Shown: piece after piece, positions 12,447 through 21,308 of the stretch | How positions within the stretch are numbered: the first letter of the stretch is position 1 | How the letters are laid out: each line of letters begins with the position of its first letter | Assembly (NCBI RefSeq): GCF_016899425.1 | Contig: NZ_CP045995.1 | Span: forward strand, 1,612,001-1,676,000 | DNA from: Burkholderia sp. MS389 | GTDB lineage: Bacteria > Pseudomonadota > Gammaproteobacteria > Burkholderiales > Burkholderiaceae | DNA length: 64,000 bases | Reading direction: 5' to 3' | Position numbers and translations under genes: made by a program | The notes under the pieces: model-generated | Seen by the model: only the letters and a program-made list of their open reading frames with translations | Database searches by the model: none | What the model was told of the DNA's origin: nothing

Positions 12447-13538
12447 TCACTTCGGCTTGACGACGTCGAGCTGCTTGCCCGAGCTGCCGATCACGTCCTT
12501 CTTCCAGCGCTCGATCCATTCCGGCTTCTTCGCCATCACGTGAGTCCAGTCGACCGGGATCAGATTCACGCCCGCGATCGCCTTCTTGACCGCTTCGCCG
12601 TTCTTGCCGGCCAGCGGCACGTCGGTGCGGCCCGGGATGCCGTACATGTCCGGTACCTTCGACTGCACGTCCGTCGACATCAGGTAGTCGATCAGCTTCC
12701 TGCCGGCGTCCTGGTTCGGGCCGCTCTTGATCAGGCCGATGCCGTACGGCAGCTGGAACGTGGTCGGCCGGTCGCCGTCCTTCGCGGCCAGGAAGATCGG
12801 CTTGACGGACAGCGCGCCGTGTTCGGCGTCGTCGAGATCCATCTGCAGATCGCCGTTCGCGACGCTGATCTCGTTGCGCGACAGCAGCACGTTCAGGTAG
12901 CCCGTGCCCTTCGTGTGGAACTTCACGCTCTGCGACAGCTTCGCGAGGTAGTCGAATGCCTTGTCCTCGCCCATCAGCGACGTCGTCAGGATCAGCACGG
13001 CCATCCCGTCACCGGCCGTGGCCGGGTTCGAGTACGCGACCTTGCCGGCGTAGGCCGGCGCGAGCAGGTCGGCGAACGTCTTCGGCTGGTTCTTCACGAC
13101 GTCCGGATTGATCGCGAACGAGAAGTAGTTGTTGACGAAGGTCGCCCACGTGCCGTCCTCGGCCTTCGCGATGGCCGGCACGTTCTTGTAGTTCACGCTC
13201 TGGTACGGCTGCAGCAGGCCCATCTGGCCGGCTTGCTGGATGAACGGCGGCAGCGTGACGATCACGTCGGCCTTCGGAGAATTCTTCTCGATGTTCGCGC
13301 GGTTCACCACCTCGCCGCTGCCCGCCGTCACGATGTTGACCTTCACGCCTTCCTTCTTCTCGAAAGCCGGCAGCACATCGCGATAGAGGTTCTCGAGACC
13401 GTCCGCCGTGTACAGCACGACCGCATTCGCCGCCTGCGCCGGCATCGCGGCGCCTTGCAGCAGACCGGCGGCGCAGGCGGCCAGCGCGAGCTTGCGGAAT
13501 GCGCCGGCGGCGGCGCGCGAGGGTTTCTGCAGTGTCAT
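12447..13538 (-). CDS. phnS: 2-aminoethylphosphonate-binding periplasmic protein
   Basis: This 363-aa protein starts MTLQKPSR and has a signal peptide with cleavage expected after MPAQA near residue 36. The mature part is a type 2 periplasmic binding fold like those of iron and phosphonate importers, with openings such as VVLYTADGLENLYRDVLPAF. It is the first gene of the minus-strand operon and faces phnW across a 260-bp regulatory gap. A GTG/ATG 27 bp upstream is possible but would add a charged extension before the signal peptide. Confidence 0.88.
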   Translation of the reverse strand: MTLQKPSRAAAGAFRKLALAACAAGLLQGAAMPAQAANAVVLYTADGLENLYRDVLPAFEKKEGVKVNIVTAGSGEVVNRANIEKNSPKADVIVTLPPFIQQAGQMGLLQPYQSVNYKNVPAIAKAEDGTWATFVNNYFSFAINPDVVKNQPKTFADLLAPAYAGKVAYSNPATAGDGMAVLILTTSLMGEDKAFDYLAKLSQSVKFHTKGTGYLNVLLSRNEISVANGDLQMDLDDAEHGALSVKPIFLAAKDGDRPTTFQLPYGIGLIKSGPNQDAGRKLIDYLMSTDVQSKVPDMYGIPGRTDVPLAGKNGEAVKKAIAGVNLIPVDWTHVMAKKPEWIERWKKDVIGSSGKQLDVVKPK

Positions 13539-13713
13539 CTCACTTCTCCGTAGGCGGAACACCAAACGGCCGGGGCACGATCCGGCTCTCCTGTTGTCTT
13601 CGGGCAGGCCGCTGAACGGCCGCCGCGCTACCGCGCTCGGGCTGGGTGTCGCGCGGCAACCGAAGGATCACAGCGTTCGATGACAAAGCCGTGACGAATG
13701 CCACAATTTCCAA

Positions 13714-13728
13714 AAAATGACACATTTT
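13714..13728. promoter_or_regulatory. Perfect 15-bp palindrome between phnS and phnW
   Basis: The sequence AAAATG-ACA-CATTTT lies in the divergent promoter region, 71 bp before the phnW start. A TATCAT at 13734-13739 could be the -10 element of phnW, so a protein bound here would cover its -35 region. TGCCAC occurs at 13699 and again at 13728. No phn regulator gene is in the window. Confidence 0.5.
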
Positions 13729-13798
13729 GCCACTATCATGCAAGTCATCGAGAAATGCCGCCCGGCGTTCCGTTCGCCCTTTGCTGGAGACAAAAGCC

Positions 13799-14908
13799 AT
13801 GCCCGACCCGATTCTGCTTACGCCCGGCCCGCTCACCACGTCCGCCACAACACGCCACGCAATGCAACATGACTGGGGGTCGTGGGACGCCGCTTTCAAT
13901 CAACTGACGGCCAGCGTCTGCGCGGATCTCGTCGCCATCGCGCAGGGCGGCGACGCGTACGTGTGCGTGCCGATGCAGGGCAGCGGCACGTTCTCGGTCG
14001 AAGCCGCGCTCGGCACGCTGGTGCCGCGCGACGGCGTCGTGCTGGTGCCCGACAACGGCGCGTATTGCGCGCGCATCCTGAAGATCCTCGGCCGGCTCGG
14101 CATCGAAGCGATCGCGTTGCCGTTCGGCGAGGACGCGGCCGTCGACACGGCGGCCGTCGAGGCCGCGTTCGCGCGCGAGCCGCGCATCACGCACGTCGCG
14201 CTCGTGCACCTGGAAACGAGCGCCGGGATCCTGAATCCGCTCGATGCGATCGCGGCCGCATGCCGGCGGCACGGCAAGCGGCTGATCGTCGATGCGATGA
14301 GTTCGTTCGGCGCGCTGCCGATCGCGCTGGCGGGCAGCGACATCGACGCGCTGATCTCGGCCAGCGGCAAATGCCTGGAAGGCGTGCCGGGGATGGGATT
14401 CGCGATCGTGCGGCGCGACGCGCTCGACGCGAGCGAAGGCAACGCGCGGTCGCTCGCGCTCGATCTCCACGATCAGTACGCGTATCTGCGCAAGACGGGG
14501 CAATGGCGCTTCACGCCGCCGACGCACGTGATTGCCGCGCTACGTGCCGCGCTCGACCAGTACCTCGCCGAAGGCGGCCAGCCGGCGCGCGGTGCGCGCT
14601 ATGCGGAGAACTGCCGGACGCTCGTCGAATCGATGCGCGCGCTCGGCTTCGTGCCGTTCCTCGACGCGAGCGTGCAGGCGCCGGTGATCGTCACGTTTCA
14701 CGCGCCCGACCATCCGGCCTACGATTTCCGCCGCTTCTACGACGCGGTGAGGGATGCGGGCTTCATCCTGTATCCGGGCAAGCTCACGCGGCTCGAGACG
14801 TTCCGCGTCGGCTGCATCGGCGCGATCGATGCGGGCGATATCCGGCGTGCGGTCGCGGCGATCGCCGCTGCGGTCGAATCGCTCGCCATCGCGATGCAGC
14901 ACGCATGA
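13799..14908 (+). CDS. phnW: 2-aminoethylphosphonate:pyruvate aminotransferase
   Basis: This 369-aa PLP enzyme converts 2-aminoethylphosphonate and pyruvate to phosphonoacetaldehyde and alanine. The opening LLTPGPLTT and the PLP lysine K191 in SASGKCLEGVPG are typical of PhnW. The start ATG follows a GGAGA ribosome binding site; an upstream in-frame start would add 24 residues with no family support. It is transcribed away from phnSTUV-phnA-phnY, whose products import the substrate and process the aldehyde. Confidence 0.93.
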   Translation: MPDPILLTPGPLTTSATTRHAMQHDWGSWDAAFNQLTASVCADLVAIAQGGDAYVCVPMQGSGTFSVEAALGTLVPRDGVVLVPDNGAYCARILKILGRLGIEAIALPFGEDAAVDTAAVEAAFAREPRITHVALVHLETSAGILNPLDAIAAACRRHGKRLIVDAMSSFGALPIALAGSDIDALISASGKCLEGVPGMGFAIVRRDALDASEGNARSLALDLHDQYAYLRKTGQWRFTPPTHVIAALRAALDQYLAEGGQPARGARYAENCRTLVESMRALGFVPFLDASVQAPVIVTFHAPDHPAYDFRRFYDAVRDAGFILYPGKLTRLETFRVGCIGAIDAGDIRRAVAAIAAAVESLAIAMQHA

Positions 14909-14944
14909 AGTGACGTACATGCCGGCCCGCCCGCCGGCGCCCGC

Positions 14945-14980
14945 AAACAAAAAAGCCCGGCGGCCGATTGGCCGCCGGGC
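14945..14980 (-). terminator. Terminator of the quinate/shikimate operon
   Basis: An 11-bp stem (GCCCGGCGGCC with complement) around a 4-nt loop is followed on the minus strand by TTTTTT. It lies 30 bp after the stop of the MFS gene. The gene phnW converges on it from the other side. Confidence 0.88.
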
Positions 14981-15010
14981 GAACGCACCGTGTGTGCGGG
15001 GAACGGGTGC

Positions 15011-16354
15011 TTACAGCTCGATCCGCTTGATGTCGCCGACGACGAAGATGTACGACAGCGCACCAACCAGCGCGATCACGCCGATGAACACGAGCGCGCC
15101 GACGAACGAGCCGGTCGATGCGACGATGAAGCCGACGACGAGCGGCGTGATGATGCCCGCGAGGTTCGCCGCGAAGTTGAAGATGCCGCCCGTCACGCCG
15201 AGCAGGCCGTCCGGTGCGATATCCGACACGAGCGTCCAGCCGAGCGCGGCCATGCCCTGCGCGAAGAATGCGACCGACATGATCGCGATCACCGCTTCGT
15301 TGCTCTGCACGTAGTTCGCGAGAATGATCGTCGACGCGAGCAGCAGGCCCGCGATGATCGGCAGCTTGCGTGCGAGGTTCGCAGACTTGCCGCGGCGCAG
15401 CAGCCAGTCGGAGAAGATCCCGCCGAACATCACGCCGACCGACGCGGCGATGAACGGCATCACCGCGAAGAAGCCGATCTTCAGCCAGCCCATGTGGCGC
15501 TCGGTTGCCAGATAGGTCGGGAACCAGGTCAGGAAGAACACGAGCGTCGAGTTGCCGGCGAACTGGCCGAGGCAGATGCCCGCGAGCTGGCGCTTCTTCA
15601 CCAGTTGGCCGACCATCGACCAGCTGAACTTCGGCTGCTCGGCCTTGCCGCTCTTGGCGTCGGTCTTGCGCACGCCGTGCACGAGGCCGCCGCCCGCTTC
15701 GATGTACGCGAGTTCCTCCGAGTTCGCGCCCGGATGGTTGCGCGGCTCGTGATAGAACTTCCACCAGACGAGGCCGAACGCGATGCCGACCGCGCCCACG
15801 ACCCAGAACAGCGAGCGCCAGCCGAACGCGCCCATCAGCGCGAACAGCACGGGGCTGAAGAACGCGAGGCCGATGTATTCGCCGACGGTATAGGTGCCGG
15901 TCGCCATCGCGCGTTCGTTCTGCGGGAACCACGTCGCGACGACGCGGCTGTTGGTCGGGAAGCATGGCGCTTCCGTCACGCCGAGGCCCAGCCGGCACGC
16001 GAGCAACGTCGCGACGCCCGGCACGAAACCTTGCAGGAACGTGCACAGCGACCACAGCGTCATCGACCAGTAATAGGTGACCTTGCTGCCGAAGCGGTCG
16101 AGGAACAGGCCGCCGGGCACCTGCATCGCCACGTACGTCCACGAAAACGCGGAGAACATGATGCCCATCACGGCCGCGTTGATGCCGAGCTCCTTGGTAA
16201 GCTGCGGCGCAGCCACGCCCAGCACGGTGCGGTCGAGATAATTGATCATCGTGCCGATCGCGAGCAGCGCGAGGATCTTGTAGCGCGCCGACGTGCGCCG
16301 GACCGTGCCGGCCGCCTGCGCCGGCGCGGCGCTCGTGTGGGTAGTGTGCTGCAT
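15011..16354 (-). CDS. MFS transporter, probable quinate/shikimate importer
   Basis: This 447-aa protein of the anion:cation symporter branch of the major facilitator superfamily has about 12 hydrophobic segments and the family motif NYLDRTVLGVAAPQL in the first helix. It follows AGGAGA at good spacing. It is the third gene after aroQ and aroE, with a 37-bp gap, so its substrate is most likely quinate, shikimate or dehydroshikimate. Related family members carry glucarate or phthalate, so the substrate call rests on context. Confidence 0.75.
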   Translation of the reverse strand: MQHTTHTSAAPAQAAGTVRRTSARYKILALLAIGTMINYLDRTVLGVAAPQLTKELGINAAVMGIMFSAFSWTYVAMQVPGGLFLDRFGSKVTYYWSMTLWSLCTFLQGFVPGVATLLACRLGLGVTEAPCFPTNSRVVATWFPQNERAMATGTYTVGEYIGLAFFSPVLFALMGAFGWRSLFWVVGAVGIAFGLVWWKFYHEPRNHPGANSEELAYIEAGGGLVHGVRKTDAKSGKAEQPKFSWSMVGQLVKKRQLAGICLGQFAGNSTLVFFLTWFPTYLATERHMGWLKIGFFAVMPFIAASVGVMFGGIFSDWLLRRGKSANLARKLPIIAGLLLASTIILANYVQSNEAVIAIMSVAFFAQGMAALGWTLVSDIAPDGLLGVTGGIFNFAANLAGIITPLVVGFIVASTGSFVGALVFIGVIALVGALSYIFVVGDIKRIEL

Positions 16355-16391
16355 GGTCGTCTCCTGGTCTCTTTCTGTGTCTGTAAGGGGG

Positions 16392-17246
16392 TCAGCGCGC
16401 GACGAGCGACTGAAAGTGATCGAACATCCGCTCGGCGTCGGGCGTGCGCCCGGTGAAGAGCTCGAACGCGTCGACGGCCTGGTACACGGCCATCCCGCCG
16501 CCCGGCAGCGTCGCGCAGCCGGCCGCGCGCGCGGCGTGGATCAGTTCGGTTTCGAGCGGGAAATACACGATGTCGGCCACCCACATGCCCGCATGCAGCA
16601 GCTCGGCCGGCAGCGGCAGGCCCGGATGCTTGGCCATGCCGGTCGGCGTGCAGTGGATCAGGCCGGTCGCCGCGCGCATCGCGGCGGCGAGATCGCTGCC
16701 CGGCGTGACGCGGGCGGCGGGGAAGCGCTGCTGCAATTCGCCCGCCAGCGCGGTGGCGCGCGTGCCGTCGACGTCGAAAATCGTCAGTTCGGCCGCGCCC
16801 ATCTGCAGCGCCGCGTGCGCGACGGCCGCGCCCGCGCCGCCCGCGCCGAGCTGGACGACGCGTTCGAGCGACGCGCCGGGCAGCCCACGGCTAAACGATT
16901 TCGCGAAGCCCGACCAGTCGGTGTTGTGGCCGATCCGCTTGCCGTCCTTGAACAGCACGGTATTCACCGCGCCGAGCGCACGCGCGTCGTCCGACAGCGC
17001 GTCGAGGTGCTCGATCACGCGCTGCTTGCACGGGTGCGTGATGTTCAGCCCGTTGTAGCCCATCCGCTGCGCGGCATCGAGCAGTTGCGGCAGCGCGTCG
17101 GCGGTCACGCCGAGCACGTCGAGATCGAGGCGCCGGTACACGTAGCCGAAGCCCTGGCGGAACCCCTCTTCCTCGTGCATCGCGGGCGACAGCGAACCGC
17201 CGATGCCCTGGCCGATCAGGCCGATCAGGAACGACGGGCGGCTCAT
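16392..17246 (-). CDS. aroE: Quinate/shikimate dehydrogenase family protein
   Basis: This 284-aa protein has the AroE/YdiB architecture. The N-terminal catalytic domain carries K74 in NITHPCKQ and D110 in NTDWSGF, and a Rossmann domain starts at GAGGAG near residue 134. Its ATG overlaps the aroQ stop by 4 bp. Placement between a catabolic dehydroquinase and a transporter suggests a degradative role, oxidising quinate to 3-dehydroquinate and shikimate to 3-dehydroshikimate. A biosynthetic role cannot be excluded by sequence alone. Confidence 0.85.
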   Translation of the reverse strand: MSRPSFLIGLIGQGIGGSLSPAMHEEEGFRQGFGYVYRRLDLDVLGVTADALPQLLDAAQRMGYNGLNITHPCKQRVIEHLDALSDDARALGAVNTVLFKDGKRIGHNTDWSGFAKSFSRGLPGASLERVVQLGAGGAGAAVAHAALQMGAAELTIFDVDGTRATALAGELQQRFPAARVTPGSDLAAAMRAATGLIHCTPTGMAKHPGLPLPAELLHAGMWVADIVYFPLETELIHAARAAGCATLPGGGMAVYQAVDAFELFTGRTPDAERMFDHFQSLVAR

Positions 17247-17698
17247 CGTGCGGCTCCCTTCGCGAACACCGTCGCCAGGCGCTGCAGCGCGAACACGTAG
17301 CCTTCGGTACCGCAGCCGCAGATCACGGCTTCGGCGAGCGCCGACACATACGAATGGTGACGGAACGCCTCGCGGCGATGGACGTTCGAGATATGCACTT
17401 CGATCACCGGCTTCGCGATCGCGGAAAGCGCGTCGGCCAGCGCCACCGACGTATGCGTATACGCGGCCGGGTTGATCACGATGCCGTGCGTGTCGTGACG
17501 CGCGGCGTGCAGCCAGTCGATCAGCTGGTGCTCGGCATTCGACTGGCGAAAGTCGATTTCCAGCCCGAGCCCTTCCCCCGCCGTGCGGCAGCGCTGCTCG
17601 AGATCGGCGAGCGTTTCCGCGCCGTAGATATGGGGCTCGCGCGTGCCCAACAAATTCAGGTTCGGGCCGTTCAGCACCAGTACCTTGTGCTTGCTCAT
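17243..17698 (-). CDS. aroQ: Type II 3-dehydroquinate dehydratase
   Basis: This 151-aa protein has the type II dehydroquinase signature LVLNGPNLNLLGTREPHIYG, with the catalytic Tyr in the last part and catalytic His residues in INPAAYTHTS and VIEVHISN. It interconverts 3-dehydroquinate and 3-dehydroshikimate. It is first in the aroQ-aroE-MFS operon and faces quiC across a 286-bp divergent region, which supports a catabolic function. The start was chosen at MSKHKVLVLNGP because family members begin there. Confidence 0.9.
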   Translation of the reverse strand: MSKHKVLVLNGPNLNLLGTREPHIYGAETLADLEQRCRTAGEGLGLEIDFRQSNAEHQLIDWLHAARHDTHGIVINPAAYTHTSVALADALSAIAKPVIEVHISNVHRREAFRHHSYVSALAEAVICGCGTEGYVFALQRLATVFAKGAAR

Positions 17699-17813
17699 CG
17701 TGTTTCTGCTCCTGAAACAGGGGCGGACCACGATCGGCGCCGCCCCGAAGACATCGGAATTTGGCGCTAGTGTGCGCCCGTGCAAGCGGGCTGTCTTTCC
17801 GGGTTTTCGCTAA

Positions 17814-17841
17814 TTTGTACCATCTAGTTAGTTTGTACAAT
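17814..17841. promoter_or_regulatory. Direct repeats in the aroQ/quiC divergent promoter
   Basis: TTTGTAC occurs at 17814-17820 and again at 17832-17838, exactly 18 bp apart, within longer near-identical TARTTTGTAC segments. The second copy overlaps TACAAT (17836-17841), a good -10 element for quiC. The arrangement suggests a repressor site, but no regulator gene adjoins it. Confidence 0.45.
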
Positions 17842-17984
17842 ACGGATGACTAGCCCAGTAAATTCGGGATATGGCGCCCGCGCCGAACTCAACGACTGGT
17901 TCATTCAGGGTCGGTTCGGCACGGTCGGTTAGACACGGTCGGTTAGACCGGCGTCATGCCCCGCTCATCCGCAGGAATCGCCCC

Positions 17985-19883
17985 ATGCAGCGCTCGATCG
18001 CCACCGTGTCACTGTCCGGCACGCTCGCCGAGAAGCTCGCCGCCGTCCAGGCCGCGGGCTTCGACGGCGTCGAAATCTTCGAAAACGACCTCGTCTACTT
18101 CGACGGATCGCCGGCCGACGTCCGGCGCATGGCCGCCGATCTCGGCCTCGACATCGTGCTGTTCCAGCCGTTTCGCGACTTCGAGGGCGTGAGCGCGGCC
18201 CAGCTCGCGCGCAATCTCGACCGGATCAAGCGCAAGTTCGACGTGATGCATGCGCTCGGCACCGATCGCATCCTCGTCTGCAGCAGCGTGGCGGCCGATA
18301 CGATCGCCGACGACGGGTTGCTCGTCGACCAGCTCGGCGTGCTCGCCGAAGCCGCGCGGCAGGCCGGCGTGGTGGCCGCGTACGAAGCGCTCGCGTGGGG
18401 CCGCGTCGTGAAGCGGTACGGCCACGCGTGGAAGCTCGTGAACGCGGTGAACAGCCCGCACCTCGGCCTCGCGCTCGACAGCTTCCACACGCTGTCGCTC
18501 GACGATTCGCCGGACGGGATCGCCGACATCCCCGGCGACCGGATCGCCTTCGTGCAGATCGCCGACGCGCCGAAGCTCGTGATGGACGTGATCGAATGGA
18601 GTCGCCACTACCGCTCGTTCCCCGGCCAGGGCGACTTCGACCTGGCGCGCTTCACCGCACGCGTGATCGAGTCGGGCTATACGGGGCCGCTATCGCTGGA
18701 GATCTTCAACGATGGCTTCCGCGCGGCGCCGACCGCGCTCACGGCCGCCGACGGCCATCGCTCGCTGCTCTATCTGGAAGACCTGACGCGTGCGCGGCTC
18801 GCCCAGGAGGGCCGCGCGCCGGCCGCCAGCCAGCCGCTGTTCGCACCGCCCGCGCCGCCCGCGCACGTCGGGTTCCAGTTCATCGAATTCGCGGTCGACG
18901 CGCAGGCGGCGGCGACCGTCGGCCAATGGCTCGGCCGGATGCGCTTCCGGCTCGCCGGCCGGCATCGCTCGAAGGACGTGACGCTGTTCCAGCACGGCGC
19001 TGCATCGATCGTGCTGAACGCCGAGCGCGACTCGTTCGCCGATGCGTTCTTCCAGCAGCACGGGCTGTCGCTGTGCGCGTCGGCGTTCCGCGTCGACGAC
19101 GCGAAAGTGGCGTTCGAACGCGCGGCCGGCTTCGGCTACGCGCCGTTTTCCGGCCGGGTCGGGCCGAACGAGCGCGTGCTGCCGAGCGTGAAGGCGCCGG
19201 ACGGCAGCCTCGAATATTTCGTCGACGAAGCGCCGGATGCGCCGACGCTGTATGAATCGGACTTCGTGCTGACCGACATCGACGGCCCCACCGAAGTCGG
19301 CCCGCTGACGGGTATCGACCATGTGTGCCTCGCGCTGCCGGCCGACGCGCTCGACACGTGGATCCTGTTCTTCAAGACTGCGTTCGGCTTCGACGCCGAG
19401 CGCAGCTGGCTCGTGCCCGACCCGTACGGGCTGATGCGCAGCCGCGCGGTACGCAGCGCCGACGGCTCGGTGCGGATCGCGCTGAACGCGTCGGTCGACC
19501 GTCATACGGCCGTCGCCGAATCGCTCGACCGCTACCACGGCACCGGGCTGAACCACGTCGCGTTCCGCACGGACGACATCGTGAAGACGGTCGCCGCGTT
19601 CGCGGCCGACGGCGTCCCGTTCCTGCGCATTCCGGCCAACTACTACGACGATCTCGCCGCGCGCTATGCGCTACCGGACGAACTGATCGACACGCTGAGC
19701 GCGCATCACCTGCTCTACGACCGCGACGAGGATGGCGGCGAATTCCTGCATGCGTATACGGAACTGGTCGACAACCGCTTCTCGCTCGAGATCGTCGAGC
19801 GGCGCGGCGGGTATGACGGCTACGGCGCGGCGAACGCGGCCGTGCGGCTTGCGGCGCAGGCGCAGGCGCAGCGGCGGAAATAA
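17985..19883 (+). CDS. quiC: 3-dehydroshikimate dehydratase, two-domain QuiC type
   Basis: This 632-aa protein converts 3-dehydroshikimate to protocatechuate. The N-terminal TIM barrel carries the metal ligands E134, D165, Q191 and E239, at the positions known in Pseudomonas QuiC1. The C-terminal half, from about residue 290, is a pair of vicinal-oxygen-chelate modules like hydroxyphenylpyruvate dioxygenase, with DHVCLALPAD, GLNHVAFRTDD and LEIVERRGGYDGYG. It links the AroQ/AroE products to aromatic ring cleavage. The start follows a weak ribosome site; an upstream in-frame extension of 38 residues is low-complexity and unlikely. Confidence 0.92.
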   Translation: MQRSIATVSLSGTLAEKLAAVQAAGFDGVEIFENDLVYFDGSPADVRRMAADLGLDIVLFQPFRDFEGVSAAQLARNLDRIKRKFDVMHALGTDRILVCSSVAADTIADDGLLVDQLGVLAEAARQAGVVAAYEALAWGRVVKRYGHAWKLVNAVNSPHLGLALDSFHTLSLDDSPDGIADIPGDRIAFVQIADAPKLVMDVIEWSRHYRSFPGQGDFDLARFTARVIESGYTGPLSLEIFNDGFRAAPTALTAADGHRSLLYLEDLTRARLAQEGRAPAASQPLFAPPAPPAHVGFQFIEFAVDAQAAATVGQWLGRMRFRLAGRHRSKDVTLFQHGAASIVLNAERDSFADAFFQQHGLSLCASAFRVDDAKVAFERAAGFGYAPFSGRVGPNERVLPSVKAPDGSLEYFVDEAPDAPTLYESDFVLTDIDGPTEVGPLTGIDHVCLALPADALDTWILFFKTAFGFDAERSWLVPDPYGLMRSRAVRSADGSVRIALNASVDRHTAVAESLDRYHGTGLNHVAFRTDDIVKTVAAFAADGVPFLRIPANYYDDLAARYALPDELIDTLSAHHLLYDRDEDGGEFLHAYTELVDNRFSLEIVERRGGYDGYGAANAAVRLAAQAQAQRRK

Positions 19884-20088
19884 GGATGAGAGAAGTTCGG
19901 GGCCGGAGCGCGCTCGCGATTCGGCGATCGATTGGACCGCGCGATCTCGCCGCGCGCCATCGTCGCACATCGGGCAGCCAGGTACCGGCCTGCGCGGTCG
20001 GCCGCGGCCATGCCGGAACCCGCGCGCCGGCCGCCGTTACATCCCGTAACCCGTACCGCGGTGCAGCATTGCGCCGCTCGCCCCGGTT

Positions 20089-20103
20089 TTAAGAATCGCT
20101 TAA
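20089..20103. promoter_or_regulatory. Small palindrome upstream of an 87-aa gene
   Basis: TTAAG-AATCG-CTTAA lies in the otherwise empty 280-bp gap after quiC, 60 bp before the next start codon. It could be an operator or part of a promoter; nothing else is recognisable in this gap. Confidence 0.3.
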
Positions 20104-20163
20104 GTCTTCGACGGCACCATCCGCAACCAGTACCCGATGGTTATCTCGAAAAGGAGGAAAGCG

Positions 20164-20427
20164 ATGAGCGCCGTAGAAGCACCCGCGGGCCGCCCGGCCG
20201 CGCCCCCTGCAAAGAAGACGATGCTGCGCCGCCTGCTCAGTCATCATGAAATCGCGACGTTGCTCGTGCTGCTGCATGCACCGATCGGCGCGAACGCCAA
20301 ACCCGAATTGCCCGCGCTGCAGGAAGCCGGCCTCGTCGAAATGGTCAAGCTCGACCCCGATACGAGCCCGAGCTTCCGGCTGACCGAAGACGGCACGGCC
20401 GTCCTGAAAGGGCTCGGCTACCGCTGA
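20164..20427 (+). CDS. Small conserved-type hypothetical protein, possible winged helix
   Basis: This 87-aa protein has a very strong ribosome binding site, AAGGAGGAAA, ending a few bases before the ATG, so it is very likely real. After a Pro/Ala-rich start, residues 23-60 look helical and the end, with SFRLTEDGTAVLKGLGY, resembles the recognition helix and wing of small winged-helix regulators. I do not recognise the family. It stands alone on the plus strand between quiC and a convergent AraC-type gene. Confidence 0.7.
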   Translation: MSAVEAPAGRPAAPPAKKTMLRRLLSHHEIATLLVLLHAPIGANAKPELPALQEAGLVEMVKLDPDTSPSFRLTEDGTAVLKGLGYR

Positions 20428-20513
20428 GCCAGCGCTTCACCCTTTCCCGTTTCCCCGCCTTACCCCGCCTTACCCCGATCCCTGTGACGCGCCGGCCGCC
20501 CCGGCGAGTCGCG

Positions 20514-21308
20514 TCACCCTGCCCGCTCCTGCAGCATCAACCGGTATTCCGTCGGCGTCACGCCGACCGTCGCCTTGAACTGGCGCGTGAACGCGCTGTG
20601 ATCCGTATAGCCGCATAGCGCGGCGACGTCGGTCACCTTGTCGTGCGTGACGAGCAGCGCGGTGGCCGCGTCGAGCCTCGTCTTCAGCAGCACCTGGCGC
20701 GGCGTCAGGTGGAACACCTTGTGGAAGTAGCGTTCGAGCTGCGCGACCGACATCCCGGCCATCTGCGCGAGCTGCTTCAGGTTCAGCGGCTGCACGTAAT
20801 GATCCTGGATGTGCTGGACCACGTCGGCGAGCCGGCTGTACGCCGGGTGCGATCCCTCGTGCGCCTTCAGGTCGCGCGAGATGCCGGCGAGGCCGACCAC
20901 CCGGCCCGCGGCGTCGCGCAGCGGCTCCTTGCAGGTCAGGCACCAGCCCGGCTGGCGGCCCGGATACAGGTGCAGCTCGAGCTGATCCATCAACTGCTGG
21001 CCGGCGTTGATCGTCGCCATGTCCTGCTCGAAATAGCTGCGGCCGAAGCGGCGCGGAAACACCTCGTCGGCCGTCTTGCCGAGCAGGTCGCGCTTGTCCT
21101 TGTAGCCGCAGCGCATCGCCAGCGTGCGATTGACGATCGCATAGCGGCCGCTCGCATCCTTCACGAAAAACGCGACGTCCGGCAGCGCATCGAACACCGG
21201 TTCAAGCAGGCGAAAATGCGCGAGCATCGCGCCGAAATCGGCGTTGTCGGGCTGGTAGCACAACGTATCGGACAGGCTCATGGGCGGTACGGCAAGCAAG
21301 GTCGTCAT
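20514..21308 (-). CDS. AraC-family regulator with N-terminal PAS domain
   Basis: This 264-aa protein has a PAS sensor domain at about residues 30-150 (PDVAFFVKDASGRYAIVN, ISRDLKAHE) and a C-terminal AraC DNA-binding domain with two helix-turn-helix motifs at about 165-260 (LKQLAQMAGMSVAQLERYFH and VAALCGYTDHSAFTRQFK). It is transcribed divergently from a binding-protein gene across 620 bp and may regulate it; this is inference. The ligand is unknown. A start at residue 10 is also possible. Confidence 0.8.
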   Translation of the reverse strand: MTTLLAVPPMSLSDTLCYQPDNADFGAMLAHFRLLEPVFDALPDVAFFVKDASGRYAIVNRTLAMRCGYKDKRDLLGKTADEVFPRRFGRSYFEQDMATINAGQQLMDQLELHLYPGRQPGWCLTCKEPLRDAAGRVVGLAGISRDLKAHEGSHPAYSRLADVVQHIQDHYVQPLNLKQLAQMAGMSVAQLERYFHKVFHLTPRQVLLKTRLDAATALLVTHDKVTDVAALCGYTDHSAFTRQFKATVGVTPTEYRLMLQERAG

